A stretch of DNA of 64,000 bases from Sphingobacterium zeae (GTDB taxonomy: Bacteria; Bacteroidota; Bacteroidia; Sphingobacteriales; Sphingobacteriaceae). The notes below the pieces were generated by a model. It saw only the letters and a list, made by a program, of their open reading frames with translations. It did not search any database and had not been told where the DNA came from. Positions 43,609 to 53,029 of the stretch are shown piece after piece. Location of the stretch: positions 1,860,001-1,924,000 of the forward strand of contig NZ_JAUTBA010000001.1 in assembly GCF_030818895.1 (NCBI RefSeq), in the 5' to 3' direction. Each line of letters begins with the position of its first letter. Within the stretch, counting starts at the first letter, position 1. A program made the position numbers and the translations under genes.

Positions 43609-44096
43609 ATATCAGTGATTTTTGAGTTAATTGAGCTGGCGAGATGTATTTAGTAGACGTGCAAGAGTTTCCGTATTACTAAAGTAAAACATTGCAAAAA
43701 AAAATTAATACGGTTTAAAAGTAGACAGATTAATAGGAAGAGCATCTTGTTTGGTATTTATTTATTTTGCGCGTTTCATTTGGTGTCGGTTGTTATATCC
43801 ATCAAAAATATTGGAGTTTATACTAAATTGAACTACACCTGAGTGTAGTTTTAGAGTTACTTATGAAAGTTTTTTCTTAGAATCACTAATTACCGTAAGG
43901 ATGCCATGTTCTCCAAGGAAGTCAAGATTTCTTTGATTGCTAATAATTTCATAAGCTTTTGTTTTTAAATAACTATTGGGGAATACTGTAGCATAGCTCA
44001 TCTTAAAAAATCTATTTATATATTTGTAGGCACAGTAGAGGGGAGCAAGTGCTTCTATCACGACTGGTTTACAAACAAAGTTAGGATCTAATACCT
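43609..44096. other. Gene-poor region upstream of system C
   Basis: This 488-base gap lies between divergent genes. A 66-codon minus-strand frame (43861-44061) is present but without supporting features. The only site I can support is the TAnnTTTG element at 44019-44026. Confidence 0.35.
44019..44026 (+). promoter_or_regulatory. Bacteroidota -7 element for system C sigma factor
   Basis: TATATTTG matches TAnnTTTG and lies 71 bases upstream of the ATG at 44097. Confidence 0.5.
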
Positions 44097-44696
44097 ATGA
44101 AAAGTCACATCCCTATCGACGAAATTGCCGAACTATTACTTCGTGTTTCTAATGGAGATGAACAGGCCTTTCGTACTATTTTTGAAGATTACAAAACTCC
44201 TATCTATTCTACTATTTTTAACCTGAGTGACGACGAATTCATGGCTGAGGAAGTCCTGCAGGATACTTTTATTCGACTTTGGAACTATAGGAATAAACTC
44301 ATCGAAGTCGATAATTTTGATGCATGGATCTATCGTGTAGCAAAAAATGTATTTCTGACAAAGATTAAGAAAATGAGTCCGTCACAAGAGCCTTTCGACC
44401 TTATCCTACACGATATCTTCGCCACCCCCAAGACCTATAATGATATCGAATACCAGGAGTTGGAAAAAGCATTTGAACAGGCCATACAGTGCCTATCTCC
44501 GAAACAACGGATCACTTACCAACTGGTGAAGATCGAAGGCCTTTCTCGTAAAGAAGTTGCAAAGATACTTGACGTCTCGGCCGAAACTGTTAAATGGAAT
44601 CTGGATGAGTCTGTTAAAAAAATAAGATCCACAATGACCGAAATGCTAAATGACCTCCCATTAGCGCTCATTTTTTTCTATTTGCAAAAAAAATAA
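44097..44696 (+). CDS. ECF RNA polymerase sigma factor (system C)
   Basis: This 199-residue ECF factor has region 2 (about 25-95, DDEFMAEEVLQDTFIRLWNY) and region 4 (about 130-185, LSPKQRITYQLVKIEGLSRK, then LDVSAETVKWNLDESVKKIR). It is followed by FecR, SusC and SusD genes, the usual trans-envelope signalling arrangement. It would activate system C once the FecR protein is triggered by the receptor's STN domain. The ATG start and hydrophobic tail (LALIFFYLQKK) are like its relatives in systems A and B. It is distinct in sequence from both, so the three systems have separate regulators. Confidence 0.93.
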   Translation: MKSHIPIDEIAELLLRVSNGDEQAFRTIFEDYKTPIYSTIFNLSDDEFMAEEVLQDTFIRLWNYRNKLIEVDNFDAWIYRVAKNVFLTKIKKMSPSQEPFDLILHDIFATPKTYNDIEYQELEKAFEQAIQCLSPKQRITYQLVKIEGLSRKEVAKILDVSAETVKWNLDESVKKIRSTMTEMLNDLPLALIFFYLQKK

Positions 44697-44789
44697 ATTA
44701 TTCTCCCCCCCAAAAGGAGCTCTGCGAAAGTCATAGTAATAAAGGGATTCAGGTTTTGAAATTTTCCGGTCCCCAATTATATATGCCCT

Positions 44790-46019
44790 ATGATTGATAA
44801 TGATAGCTATATAGACTTGTTGATACAACGTTGTTTGGATCGTACAGCGACTGCCGAAGAGCGAAAAGTGTTGATGCGAGTATTGAAATATACAGACAAT
44901 GAGAAGGTTGAAGAAAAGATTGTTGCTGCATTTCAGCAAGAGCAGATCAGGTTAGAGCCGTCGGATTCTGTTTGGACAGCGATAGTACGGCAGATGGCTA
45001 AAGAGGCTCCGATAACACCTATTCGCAAAAATAGTGCTGTATTGCAGTTTGTGAAGTATGCTGCTGCTGTATGCGTGTTTTTAATGATTCCGTTATACTT
45101 TTTCAGGGATGCTTTGCCGCCTGCTATTACTAAGTTAAATTTAGGACACAAGGTAAACGAGATTTTGAAAGATAAAACTCTAGAGGCTACTTCGGAAGAA
45201 CTTGGCGATGAAATTCAGTTGCTTCTCTCTCAGGACAGGAGTGTAAATTTATTGGGTCGGGACTCTGCAGCACTTGCCAATGCCGAGAAATCTATACATA
45301 TAATCCATAGCGATAACAAGATTAGCTATACACTCGAAGATAGCGCCTCCCACATCATGGCTGGTACTACGATATACCATACGATCAAAGTGCCTTATGG
45401 TAAACGTTTTTCTGTTAGGTTGATTGATGGTACCACGGTATTGCTTAATTCAGGCACAGCGTTGCGATACCCTATTAATACCCCGCATAAAGATATGGAT
45501 TTGTATTTATCTGGAGAAGCCTATTTTGATGTTGCTAAATCGCAGAATAGAAAGTTTAACGTACACGTGCTCGGTAATCGGCTTAAGAAGGAGCATATTG
45601 TTCAGGTGTTGGGCACACAGTTCAACATCAGGGCATTCCACAATGAGAAGCAAAGCGTAACTACCTTGTATGAAGGCTCTATTCAGGTGTCGGGACTCAC
45701 AGCAGTCCCTTTGCACCTAGAGCCATCAAAACAAATTGAGGTGGATCAGCACTTTGTCATATCTGCTGCAGATATGGAGCAGAGTTCGGCTTGGAGAAAT
45801 AATGTGTTTTATTTCGACAATACCCCGCTAGATGAAGTCTGCCTGGAATTGGAACGATGGTATGGTATAAAGTTTACCTATCGAAAAAATAAAGAAACAA
45901 AAAAATTACTTGCTCAAATATCCCGAAATAAGAGTCTAAAAGAAGTACTGGATATGTTGGCCCAAACCTATGATGTTAAATACGAATTCCGTGGAAAGGA
46001 GGTTATCTTGACAGATTGA
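44790..46019 (+). CDS. FecR-family anti-sigma regulator (system C)
   Basis: This 409-residue protein has a cytoplasmic domain of about 85 residues and one membrane helix near 86-105 (FVKYAAAVCVFLMIPLYFF). A spacer of about 80 residues follows, then a FecR domain (about 190-295, IKVPYGKRFSVRLIDGTTVL and LYLSGEAYFDVAKSQNRKFN) and a C-terminal DUF4974 domain (about 335-408, FDNTPLDEVCLELERWYGIK). It is longer than the system A protein mainly through the spacer after the membrane helix. It should hold the sigma factor encoded just upstream until SusC signals. Confidence 0.92.
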   Translation: MIDNDSYIDLLIQRCLDRTATAEERKVLMRVLKYTDNEKVEEKIVAAFQQEQIRLEPSDSVWTAIVRQMAKEAPITPIRKNSAVLQFVKYAAAVCVFLMIPLYFFRDALPPAITKLNLGHKVNEILKDKTLEATSEELGDEIQLLLSQDRSVNLLGRDSAALANAEKSIHIIHSDNKISYTLEDSASHIMAGTTIYHTIKVPYGKRFSVRLIDGTTVLLNSGTALRYPINTPHKDMDLYLSGEAYFDVAKSQNRKFNVHVLGNRLKKEHIVQVLGTQFNIRAFHNEKQSVTTLYEGSIQVSGLTAVPLHLEPSKQIEVDQHFVISAADMEQSSAWRNNVFYFDNTPLDEVCLELERWYGIKFTYRKNKETKKLLAQISRNKSLKEVLDMLAQTYDVKYEFRGKEVILTD

Positions 46020-46113
46020 CACTTACCAAGTAAATAAAAAATTATGGTTTTAAAAACCAATAATTTTTAACCCTAAACTATAAAGAGCTAACCAGTCTTT
46101 ACTTATACTATTT

Positions 46114-49100
46114 ATGAAAAAATTTTTTAGTAACACTAGACATAGATGCTGCCTGTTGTTTTTTTGCAGCTTTATTTTCGTGACCAATGTCTTTGGACAA
46201 CAACCAAAGATAACGATTCAAAAGAAGGGCATTACGGTAGATGAACTTCTTAATGAACTTCGGAAGCAAAGCGGACTTGATTTTGTATCGCTAACTTCCA
46301 AAATCAATCATTTCCAAAGAATTGATGCAAATTTTAAAGATGAACCGCTCTATCAAGTGCTGGACAAATATTTTAATGTTCGATCGGGTGTAGTATATGT
46401 ATTTAAAAATAACAGTATCATTTTGATGGATGAGCAGAAGGCCAAGATGCGCAGAATCAGCGGAGTAGTACACCGCGAAGACACAGATCGTGAGATGGCC
46501 GGTGTTTCGCTCACTTTTACCGATAAGGCAATTAAGGCTAACACAGATCTAAATGGAAAGTTTATAATCCAAGTACCTGAATATGCCAAAGCGCTGGATG
46601 TCTCTTATTTAGGATTTAAAAAGAAGACAGTGCCGCTAACATCGGCGACCAGTTATGTCATTCATTTATCGCCCACCCTCCAGGAGCTGGATGAAGTCGT
46701 CGTGACAGGTATATTCAACCGTTCTGCCGAAAGTTTTACCGGAGCCACTACAACCGTTAGTGGTGAGGAAATAAAAAAAATTAATACCAATTCGGTACTA
46801 GCTGCAATATCGGCTATAGATCCAGCCTTTAGAATGGTGGCCAGTAATCAATTCGGTGGGGATATAAATCGCCTTCCAGACGTACAGATGCGCGGACAGA
46901 ACTCGTTTCCGAACCTCAGTGGCGAGCTTTCCAACAATCCAAATGAACCTCTTTTTATATTGGATGGATTTCAGGTCAACCTGCAGCGTGTCGTTGATCT
47001 CGATATGAATCTGATCAAGTCGATCACACTGCTGAAAGATGCGTCCGCTACCGCTATATACGGTTCTAGGGGGGCCAACGGTGTCATGGTCATTACCACA
47101 ATACCTCCAGCGGCAGGGAAAGTACAGGTAACCTTTACAAACGATTTTAGAATAGCCGCACCTGAATTGGGTGTTTACAATCTGTTAAATGCCAGGGAAA
47201 AGCTGGATTTCGAAAAGCGTGCAGGCTTTTACACCAGCACCTTCAACATCGGTCAATTGGGCAAAGATGTACTGTACAATTCACATCTTAAAAATATTCT
47301 GGAAGGTGTAGACACTGACTGGTTGAAAATTCCAACTCAGATTGGGCGTAGTAACCGTTCTTCCTTACGTGTTCAGGGAGGTGATGAAATCTTTCGCTAT
47401 GGATTGCAGTTCACTGCTGATATGCAAGAGGGAGTAATGAAGGGACAGGATAGGGATAATTACAGTGGGCAGGTCGACCTGAGTTACAATGTCGATAAGT
47501 TCCGCTTTATGAACTCCCTGCGTGTGTTCCAAAATAAGGCCAATGTTTCTCCCTACGGAAATTTTAGCGATTATGTGAAAGCTAATCCCTATTTTTCACC
47601 GTATGATGCTGAAGGAAATATTCCATTATTGCTAGAACAAGTTTATTATCACGAATCATACGAACCTTATACGACGATAAACCCTTTATACAATACGACC
47701 TTACATTCTGTCAATAAATCGGCATACTTTGGTGTGACCAATAATTTCTCTGTGCGATATAATATTATTCCTGGATTATTTGTGGAGTCTAATTTCAGTA
47801 TTACAAAGCAGCACGATGATGCTGATCAGTTTTATTCTGCACAGGATTCCAGGTTTGCCTCTATTGCCGAGCCAAGTCGCCGCGGATCCTATACCGCCCG
47901 GACAGGGAAGTCTTTTGGTTATGAAAGTTTGACCACGGCCAATTATAATGTGCAATTCGGAAAAAGTCAGATCTTTTCGATGCTGGGGTTCAATGCTAAA
48001 AATGCTACAAGCGAATTTTACCAGATTGTAGCAGAAGGATTTCCGTACGACCGTCTGGACAATTTGCTGTTTGCCAATCAATACCAGATGAATGGCCGAC
48101 CCACGGGCGATGAAAGTACGACACGCAATATCGGTCTAGTATATTCAGGTAACTATAGCTATGACAACCGTTATCTCATGGACCTTTCGGTACGTCGGGA
48201 CGGTTCTTCTCAATTTGGCACAGACAGACGCTTTGGTACATTCTGGTCTGCGGGTTTAGGATGGAATATTCATAATGAGCGTTTTTTCAAAGATAGCCCC
48301 ATTATTAACAAACTCCGCCTAAGGGCAAATTACGGAAGCACCGGATCGCTGAACATTCCAGCATATGGTGCTCAATTTAGGTACAGTTTCGGTGTCGGTT
48401 CTTCCTATTACGACCAGCTCGGAGCTATACTGAATAATTTAGGGAATTACGACCTGAGTTGGCAAAGTGTCTATAAGTTAAATATTGGAATGGATGCATC
48501 GTTGCTGAACCAACGTTTAGATCTTCGAATGGAGGTTTACAGAGACGATACGAAGAATGCTTTAACTTCGGTTACACTGGCCCCTTCGACCGGTTTTAGC
48601 AGCTATTCGGAAAATCTTGGCGAGCTACGGAATACCGGTATGGAATTCTCTGCGCGATATGCCATTATCAATCAAAAGGCAAAGGGTGTAATGTGGTCGG
48701 TCAATGTAAATGGATTCACGAATAAAAACATACTTAAGAAATTGTCCAACAAGTTGAAGACGGCTAATGAAGATCTGAATACGGCAAATTCGGGTCAGAT
48801 TTACCCGAATGTACTGTTGGAAGAGGGCCAGTCTATGAATACAATATTTGCGGTGCGCTCCCTAGGAATTGATCCTGCCACAGGTACTGAAATGTTTTTA
48901 AAAAAAGATGGGACGACTACTTACGATTGGGATATTAAAGACAAGGTTCCGGTGGGGATACAGCAGCCGAAATGGAACGGTAACTTTGGATCTAATCTGA
49001 TCTATAAAGGGTTTGAGCTGAATTTAATCTTTAACTATCAATTTGGTGGGAAACTCTATAACTATACCTTGGTAGACCGGGTCGAGAATGTGGATATTGC

Positions 49101-49422
49101 GCAAAATGTAGACCGACGTGCCTACGAACTGGGATGGTCCAAGCCGGGGGATGTGTCTCTCTACAAACGTATCGTGGCTACACCCAATACTACGAAAGCT
49201 ACCTCACGGTTCGTTCAGGATGACAATAACCTGAAACTGACCTCTGCATCTTTAGGGTATAATTTTTATGGCAAGGCATTTCTAAAAAGATTGGGTTTCA
49301 ATTCCCTTTCTATTACAGCATTGACAAATGATCCGATATGGTGGAGTTCTGTCCAGCTCGAAAGGGGTACGGACAACCCATTCGCCCGCAATTATTCACT
49401 ATCGCTTCGCGCGAGTTTCTAA
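46114..49422 (+). CDS. SusC-like TonB-dependent transporter with STN domain (system C)
   Basis: This 1102-residue transporter has a signal peptide ending VFGQ, an STN domain (about 33-105, GITVDELLNELRKQSGLDFV) and a CarboxypepD_reg-like domain (about 113-190, ISGVVHREDTDREMAGVSL). The SusC plug shows VVVTGIFNRSAESFTGATTT, VQMRGQNSFPNLSG and ITLLKDASATAIYGSRGANG. The barrel ends at LSLRASF. It partners with the SusD protein 12 bases downstream. The accompanying genes encode lipoproteins, thioredoxins and a peptidase and no sugar enzyme, so peptide or protein-derived substrate is favoured (inference). Confidence 0.94.
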   Translation: MKKFFSNTRHRCCLLFFCSFIFVTNVFGQQPKITIQKKGITVDELLNELRKQSGLDFVSLTSKINHFQRIDANFKDEPLYQVLDKYFNVRSGVVYVFKNNSIILMDEQKAKMRRISGVVHREDTDREMAGVSLTFTDKAIKANTDLNGKFIIQVPEYAKALDVSYLGFKKKTVPLTSATSYVIHLSPTLQELDEVVVTGIFNRSAESFTGATTTVSGEEIKKINTNSVLAAISAIDPAFRMVASNQFGGDINRLPDVQMRGQNSFPNLSGELSNNPNEPLFILDGFQVNLQRVVDLDMNLIKSITLLKDASATAIYGSRGANGVMVITTIPPAAGKVQVTFTNDFRIAAPELGVYNLLNAREKLDFEKRAGFYTSTFNIGQLGKDVLYNSHLKNILEGVDTDWLKIPTQIGRSNRSSLRVQGGDEIFRYGLQFTADMQEGVMKGQDRDNYSGQVDLSYNVDKFRFMNSLRVFQNKANVSPYGNFSDYVKANPYFSPYDAEGNIPLLLEQVYYHESYEPYTTINPLYNTTLHSVNKSAYFGVTNNFSVRYNIIPGLFVESNFSITKQHDDADQFYSAQDSRFASIAEPSRRGSYTARTGKSFGYESLTTANYNVQFGKSQIFSMLGFNAKNATSEFYQIVAEGFPYDRLDNLLFANQYQMNGRPTGDESTTRNIGLVYSGNYSYDNRYLMDLSVRRDGSSQFGTDRRFGTFWSAGLGWNIHNERFFKDSPIINKLRLRANYGSTGSLNIPAYGAQFRYSFGVGSSYYDQLGAILNNLGNYDLSWQSVYKLNIGMDASLLNQRLDLRMEVYRDDTKNALTSVTLAPSTGFSSYSENLGELRNTGMEFSARYAIINQKAKGVMWSVNVNGFTNKNILKKLSNKLKTANEDLNTANSGQIYPNVLLEEGQSMNTIFAVRSLGIDPATGTEMFLKKDGTTTYDWDIKDKVPVGIQQPKWNGNFGSNLIYKGFELNLIFNYQFGGKLYNYTLVDRVENVDIAQNVDRRAYELGWSKPGDVSLYKRIVATPNTTKATSRFVQDDNNLKLTSASLGYNFYGKAFLKRLGFNSLSITALTNDPIWWSSVQLERGTDNPFARNYSLSLRASF

Positions 49423-49434
49423 ATAGAAGAGATT

Positions 49435-50859
49435 ATGAAAATATATGTATTTTTACTAGCATTAACGACTATTTTGTCTCTCTCCAGATGCAGCAAGTAT
49501 CTGGATGTTGAACCTAAATCCTCCGTTGCTGAGGAACAGATGTTTGCTTCTGAAATAGGGTTTGAACAGGCTTTAGTAGGGGTATACTCCCAACTCAGTA
49601 AGCAGAGCATGTATGGAGACCGGCTCTCCCTGGGTTTTGTATCAGCCTTGGCACAAAATTATACCCAATCCAGTTCGACAGCACCTTATTATGAGACACG
49701 TTCGTATAATTACAACAGCGACGAGGTCAGAAATATCCTTAGTGAAGTTTGGAGCAGCTCGTATAATGCTATTGCAGGGCTGAATAAAATTATCGAAAAG
49801 TCAACTTCTAACAAATCTGTTCTTTCTTCAAAAGGATATAATTTGATCCGTGGGGAAGCGTTGGCGTTACGGGCTTATATCCACTTTGATCTTTTCCGTT
49901 TGTTTGGTCCCGACTATCAAGTTGGAAAAGGACAAAAGGCTATTCCCTACGAGACGAAGGTGGATGCTTTTGCCAATGTGCCCGGGACATCGGAGCAGGT
50001 ATGCAAATTGGTATTAAGCGATATTGCAGAAGCAGCAGCTCTACTTAAATCCGTCGACCCGGTTTTTGAGGATGATACCGACCTGAATACCCGTCGTATC
50101 CGATTAAATTATTATGGGGTCAAAGGATTAGAGGCTCGTGTTTACATGTATATGGGAGACAAACCTGCCGCAGCTAAAGCTGCTCAGGAAGTAGTCGATG
50201 GCGCGAAGTTTCAATTTGTCTCCAATACCGCAGTTAGTGCAGCGGCCGGATCGAAAGACAGGTTGTTCATGTCGGAGCTTGTATTCGCTCTACGCTCAAG
50301 GGATATTCTTAATTGGACACAACAATATTTCAGATTCTATATAAGTTCAGGAAGGGGCCTCACACGTACTTTGGCCAATATAAACACCTTGTATGAGAAT
50401 TCGACCACCGATGTCCGTAGGCTCTACTTATTCGAACAAGATCAGAGTATATTGTTTCCTTCCAAGTTTTGGCAGACTTATACACCTGTGACGGGAGAAG
50501 GATTGACCTCGTCTCAGCGACGCGATCAACTGATACCACTTATACGTCTGTCGGAAATGTACTATATATTGGCAGAAGCTGCAACTAGTCCGGCATCTGG
50601 GGCGGTTGAATTGAACAACGTACGCTCTGCCAGGGCAGTAAATAAGCTACCAGAAGACGGGTCGGTTACCGATACACAGCTACAGAACGAAATTCAGAAG
50701 GAATATCATAAAGAGTTTTATGCCGAAGGACAATATTTTTTCTATTTGAAGAGAAAAGCAATCACGCGTATGCCTTTTATGTCATCTGATGTCCCACTAT
50801 CTATTTATAAATTGCCTGTTCCTGACGTGGAATTGGAGTATAATCCTACTTATCAATAA
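49435..50859 (+). CDS. SusD/RagB-family surface lipoprotein (system C)
   Basis: This 474-residue lipoprotein has an export signal (TTILSLSRCSKYLDVEPKSS, lipidated C18). The SusD helices include IRGEALALRAYIHFDLFRLF followed by AIPYETKVDA. The C-terminal RagB/SusD signature is LIRLSEMYYILAEAATSPAS and IQKEYHKEFYAEGQYFFYLK, ending near PVPDVELEYNPTYQ. It forms the lid of the SusC transporter upstream. The stop is 4 bases before the start of the DUF4843 gene, so translation is probably coupled. Its size is normal. Confidence 0.94.
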   Translation: MKIYVFLLALTTILSLSRCSKYLDVEPKSSVAEEQMFASEIGFEQALVGVYSQLSKQSMYGDRLSLGFVSALAQNYTQSSSTAPYYETRSYNYNSDEVRNILSEVWSSSYNAIAGLNKIIEKSTSNKSVLSSKGYNLIRGEALALRAYIHFDLFRLFGPDYQVGKGQKAIPYETKVDAFANVPGTSEQVCKLVLSDIAEAAALLKSVDPVFEDDTDLNTRRIRLNYYGVKGLEARVYMYMGDKPAAAKAAQEVVDGAKFQFVSNTAVSAAAGSKDRLFMSELVFALRSRDILNWTQQYFRFYISSGRGLTRTLANINTLYENSTTDVRRLYLFEQDQSILFPSKFWQTYTPVTGEGLTSSQRRDQLIPLIRLSEMYYILAEAATSPASGAVELNNVRSARAVNKLPEDGSVTDTQLQNEIQKEYHKEFYAEGQYFFYLKRKAITRMPFMSSDVPLSIYKLPVPDVELEYNPTYQ

Positions 50860-50863
50860 GCCT

Positions 50864-51577
50864 ATGAAAACAATACAATATTTTATTTTTGCTGGACTAC
50901 TGTTCGCATTGATGGCCTGTAAAAGACAGGATACAATCTTGTTCGAGGGCGAAGAGCGTATTTCATTCTTTATCGGTGAGTATGATGTTGATTCGACCAG
51001 TTACACTTTTGCTTTTGACCCGGTGAAAAAAGAGCGGGATACCATTTACCTCAAAATGCGTATACAGGGCAGAACGCACGATAGCGCTAGGGCGATTAAA
51101 GTTAAACCAGGTGCTGGTACCACAGCTGTATTGGGGGAAGATTTTCTTTTTCCGGAGGTAATACTTCCAGCAGATTCCATTACCATAAACTATCCGATCA
51201 TATTGATCAATACCCCGAAAATGGAAGCGCAAGCTTTACGAATCGTGGCCGAAGTCGTAGCCTCCGACGATTTCTTACCGGGTGGTACTGGACAGGTTAT
51301 CGATGGTACTAAAGCCATTAATTCGTACAAGATCTGGGTGTCTAACAAGCCTGAAAGACCAGTTTACTGGGACGATGCGGAATACTACTTCGGCTCTTTT
51401 TCTGCAACCCGTATACGTTTTATGATTAGCGTATTAGGAATCTCCGATTTTTCGTATGATGCTATAGGGGCCTATGGATCGTATACTTATCCCGTAATTC
51501 TACGCAATGCTTTAGCAAAATACGAAACGACGAACGGCCCTTTGATCGATGAGTTTGGGCAACGCGTAACTTTTTAA
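50864..51577 (+). CDS. DUF4843 lipoprotein
   Basis: Counted from the ATG at 50864 the product is 237 residues with a lipobox (FALMACKRQD, C19). A longer in-frame start at 50789 lies inside SusD and would bury the signal. The body is beta-rich and matches the DUF4843 pattern, with FEGEERISFFIGEYDVDSTS, FAFDPVKKERDTIYLKMRIQ and ending with the GSYTYPVI segment. DUF4843 lipoproteins accompany SusCD pairs lacking glycoside hydrolases and are thought to be surface accessory proteins. The function is unknown. It lies 11 bases before the PKD-like lipoprotein gene. Confidence 0.88.
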   Translation: MKTIQYFIFAGLLFALMACKRQDTILFEGEERISFFIGEYDVDSTSYTFAFDPVKKERDTIYLKMRIQGRTHDSARAIKVKPGAGTTAVLGEDFLFPEVILPADSITINYPIILINTPKMEAQALRIVAEVVASDDFLPGGTGQVIDGTKAINSYKIWVSNKPERPVYWDDAEYYFGSFSATRIRFMISVLGISDFSYDAIGAYGSYTYPVILRNALAKYETTNGPLIDEFGQRVTF

Positions 51578-51588
51578 TTCAGCACACA

Positions 51589-53025
51589 ATGATAGGAAAT
51601 AGATTTTTAAAATATACTATAGGCTACTTAAGACTTGGTCTGATAGCTTTACTTATGCAGGGCTGCTCCTCGTTTGAACAGGATTTTGATATAACACCAA
51701 TTGGTGAAGTGAAAATTCTGATGGACAAGAGCGAATACGATGTGGTACAACTGGAAAAAATACATATCCCGGTTACACTAACTGTGCCACCGGGGAAAAT
51801 GGGGCGGTACACCTATCGCTGGAAAGCAATGACCAACGAAGCCATCTACATATTGTCGGATAAAAAGGATTTGGATACCATCATTAATTTGCCACCCCAG
51901 CAGTATAATATTCAATATACGGTAACCGATCTTGATAACGGTCTGGAATTTAACAAGCAGCTGTTTTTGAATGTAAATGGTGCTTTTTATGAAGGTTGGC
52001 TGGTTTCTCATAATCAAGGCGGCAAGGGCAAACTTACATTTATTCGGGCTGACGATGTGGTTTATCCGGATCCGGTAGGACAGGCAAATAACCTATCCTT
52101 TCCAGAAAACTTAAAGGCGACGTTTTACACCCAAATACCTTATAAGGCCAAATACGCATCGATAGCCAGCTTTACTGGAACAGAAATATTTCGCTTTGAT
52201 CCAAATACATTTAAATTGACGGGCAAAAGTCAGGAAGTTTTTATGTCTCCAAGTGGTTATGATCGAATAGCTTGGGATAGTGGGTTAGGTGGTATAGATC
52301 AGTATTTCATTAATAAAGGTGAAATTCATGTTGGTATGGGAAGTTTTTACCCCGACGATATATTAAAGCCTTATACACCTGGCCTTGGTGGAGATTACGA
52401 CTTGTTTCCTGCCGTTATTTCTTCAAACGCCCGAAAAACTTTCTTTTACGACAACAAGTATAAGCGATTTATGGAGATTCCATATTTCGGGCGGGAAATA
52501 ACTCCTGCAGCCAATAGTTCAAACACAACTTTGAGCATAATGGATATGTCAAATGTAGGCAAGACTATGATAGCTGCCGAGAAAGGAAGGACTAGTTATA
52601 GTTCTGGTGTGTTTTATTTTGTATTGGAGGACAACGAAGGACGTTATGTGACGGGGATAAATAATTCGGATCCAAGTTTGTTCCAGAAAGTTCTGGATAG
52701 TCGCTGTCCTGAGTTTAGCAAGGCGAAACTGTTTGCGGCATCTGGCTTATTTCAGCATATGTATTATGCGGTAGGTAACAAAATTTATCTATACAATATA
52801 GTGGCTAATACCGCCGAGTTACTCTATAGTTTTCCAGGCTCTCAAACGATTACAGACATCGAGATTAAGCAAAAAACAAGTAGAACGCTTGCCGTAGCGA
52901 CCTTGGATGGTACTACTGGCGCCCTTAACCTTTTTGATATAAACGATTTAGGTCAATTTGTTGATGGAACCCCAAAAAAGGTTTTTGGCAATCTTGGCCA
53001 TATTGTCCATATAAGTTATAAATAA
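51589..53025 (+). CDS. PKD-like family surface lipoprotein
   Basis: This 478-residue lipoprotein (IALLMQGCSSFEQDF, C26) begins with a PKD-like domain (about 40-130, LEKIHIPVTLTVPPGKMGRY and YTYRWKA, then YNIQYTVTDLDNGLEFN). A larger beta-rich region follows, looking like a propeller (GWLVSHNQGGKGKLTFIRAD, then repeated strands to KVFGNLGHIVHISYK). Families with this layout are found directly after DUF4843 genes in SusCD loci. It is probably surface exposed and may bind peptide or protein. No catalytic motif is visible. It ends 4 bases before the next start. Confidence 0.83.
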   Translation: MIGNRFLKYTIGYLRLGLIALLMQGCSSFEQDFDITPIGEVKILMDKSEYDVVQLEKIHIPVTLTVPPGKMGRYTYRWKAMTNEAIYILSDKKDLDTIINLPPQQYNIQYTVTDLDNGLEFNKQLFLNVNGAFYEGWLVSHNQGGKGKLTFIRADDVVYPDPVGQANNLSFPENLKATFYTQIPYKAKYASIASFTGTEIFRFDPNTFKLTGKSQEVFMSPSGYDRIAWDSGLGGIDQYFINKGEIHVGMGSFYPDDILKPYTPGLGGDYDLFPAVISSNARKTFFYDNKYKRFMEIPYFGREITPAANSSNTTLSIMDMSNVGKTMIAAEKGRTSYSSGVFYFVLEDNEGRYVTGINNSDPSLFQKVLDSRCPEFSKAKLFAASGLFQHMYYAVGNKIYLYNIVANTAELLYSFPGSQTITDIEIKQKTSRTLAVATLDGTTGALNLFDINDLGQFVDGTPKKVFGNLGHIVHISYK

Positions 53026-53029
53026 AATC

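Noticed and set aside
43861..44061. 66-codon minus-strand frame upstream of system C
   Set aside because: No motif, signal or membrane segment, no convincing start, and it overlaps the promoter region of the sigma factor gene.
50789..50863. Longer start for the DUF4843 gene, and similar upstream starts for the genes at 15232, 17255 and 56329
   Set aside because: The extensions would place residues before a clear signal peptide or lie inside the upstream gene; the shorter starts give normal signals.
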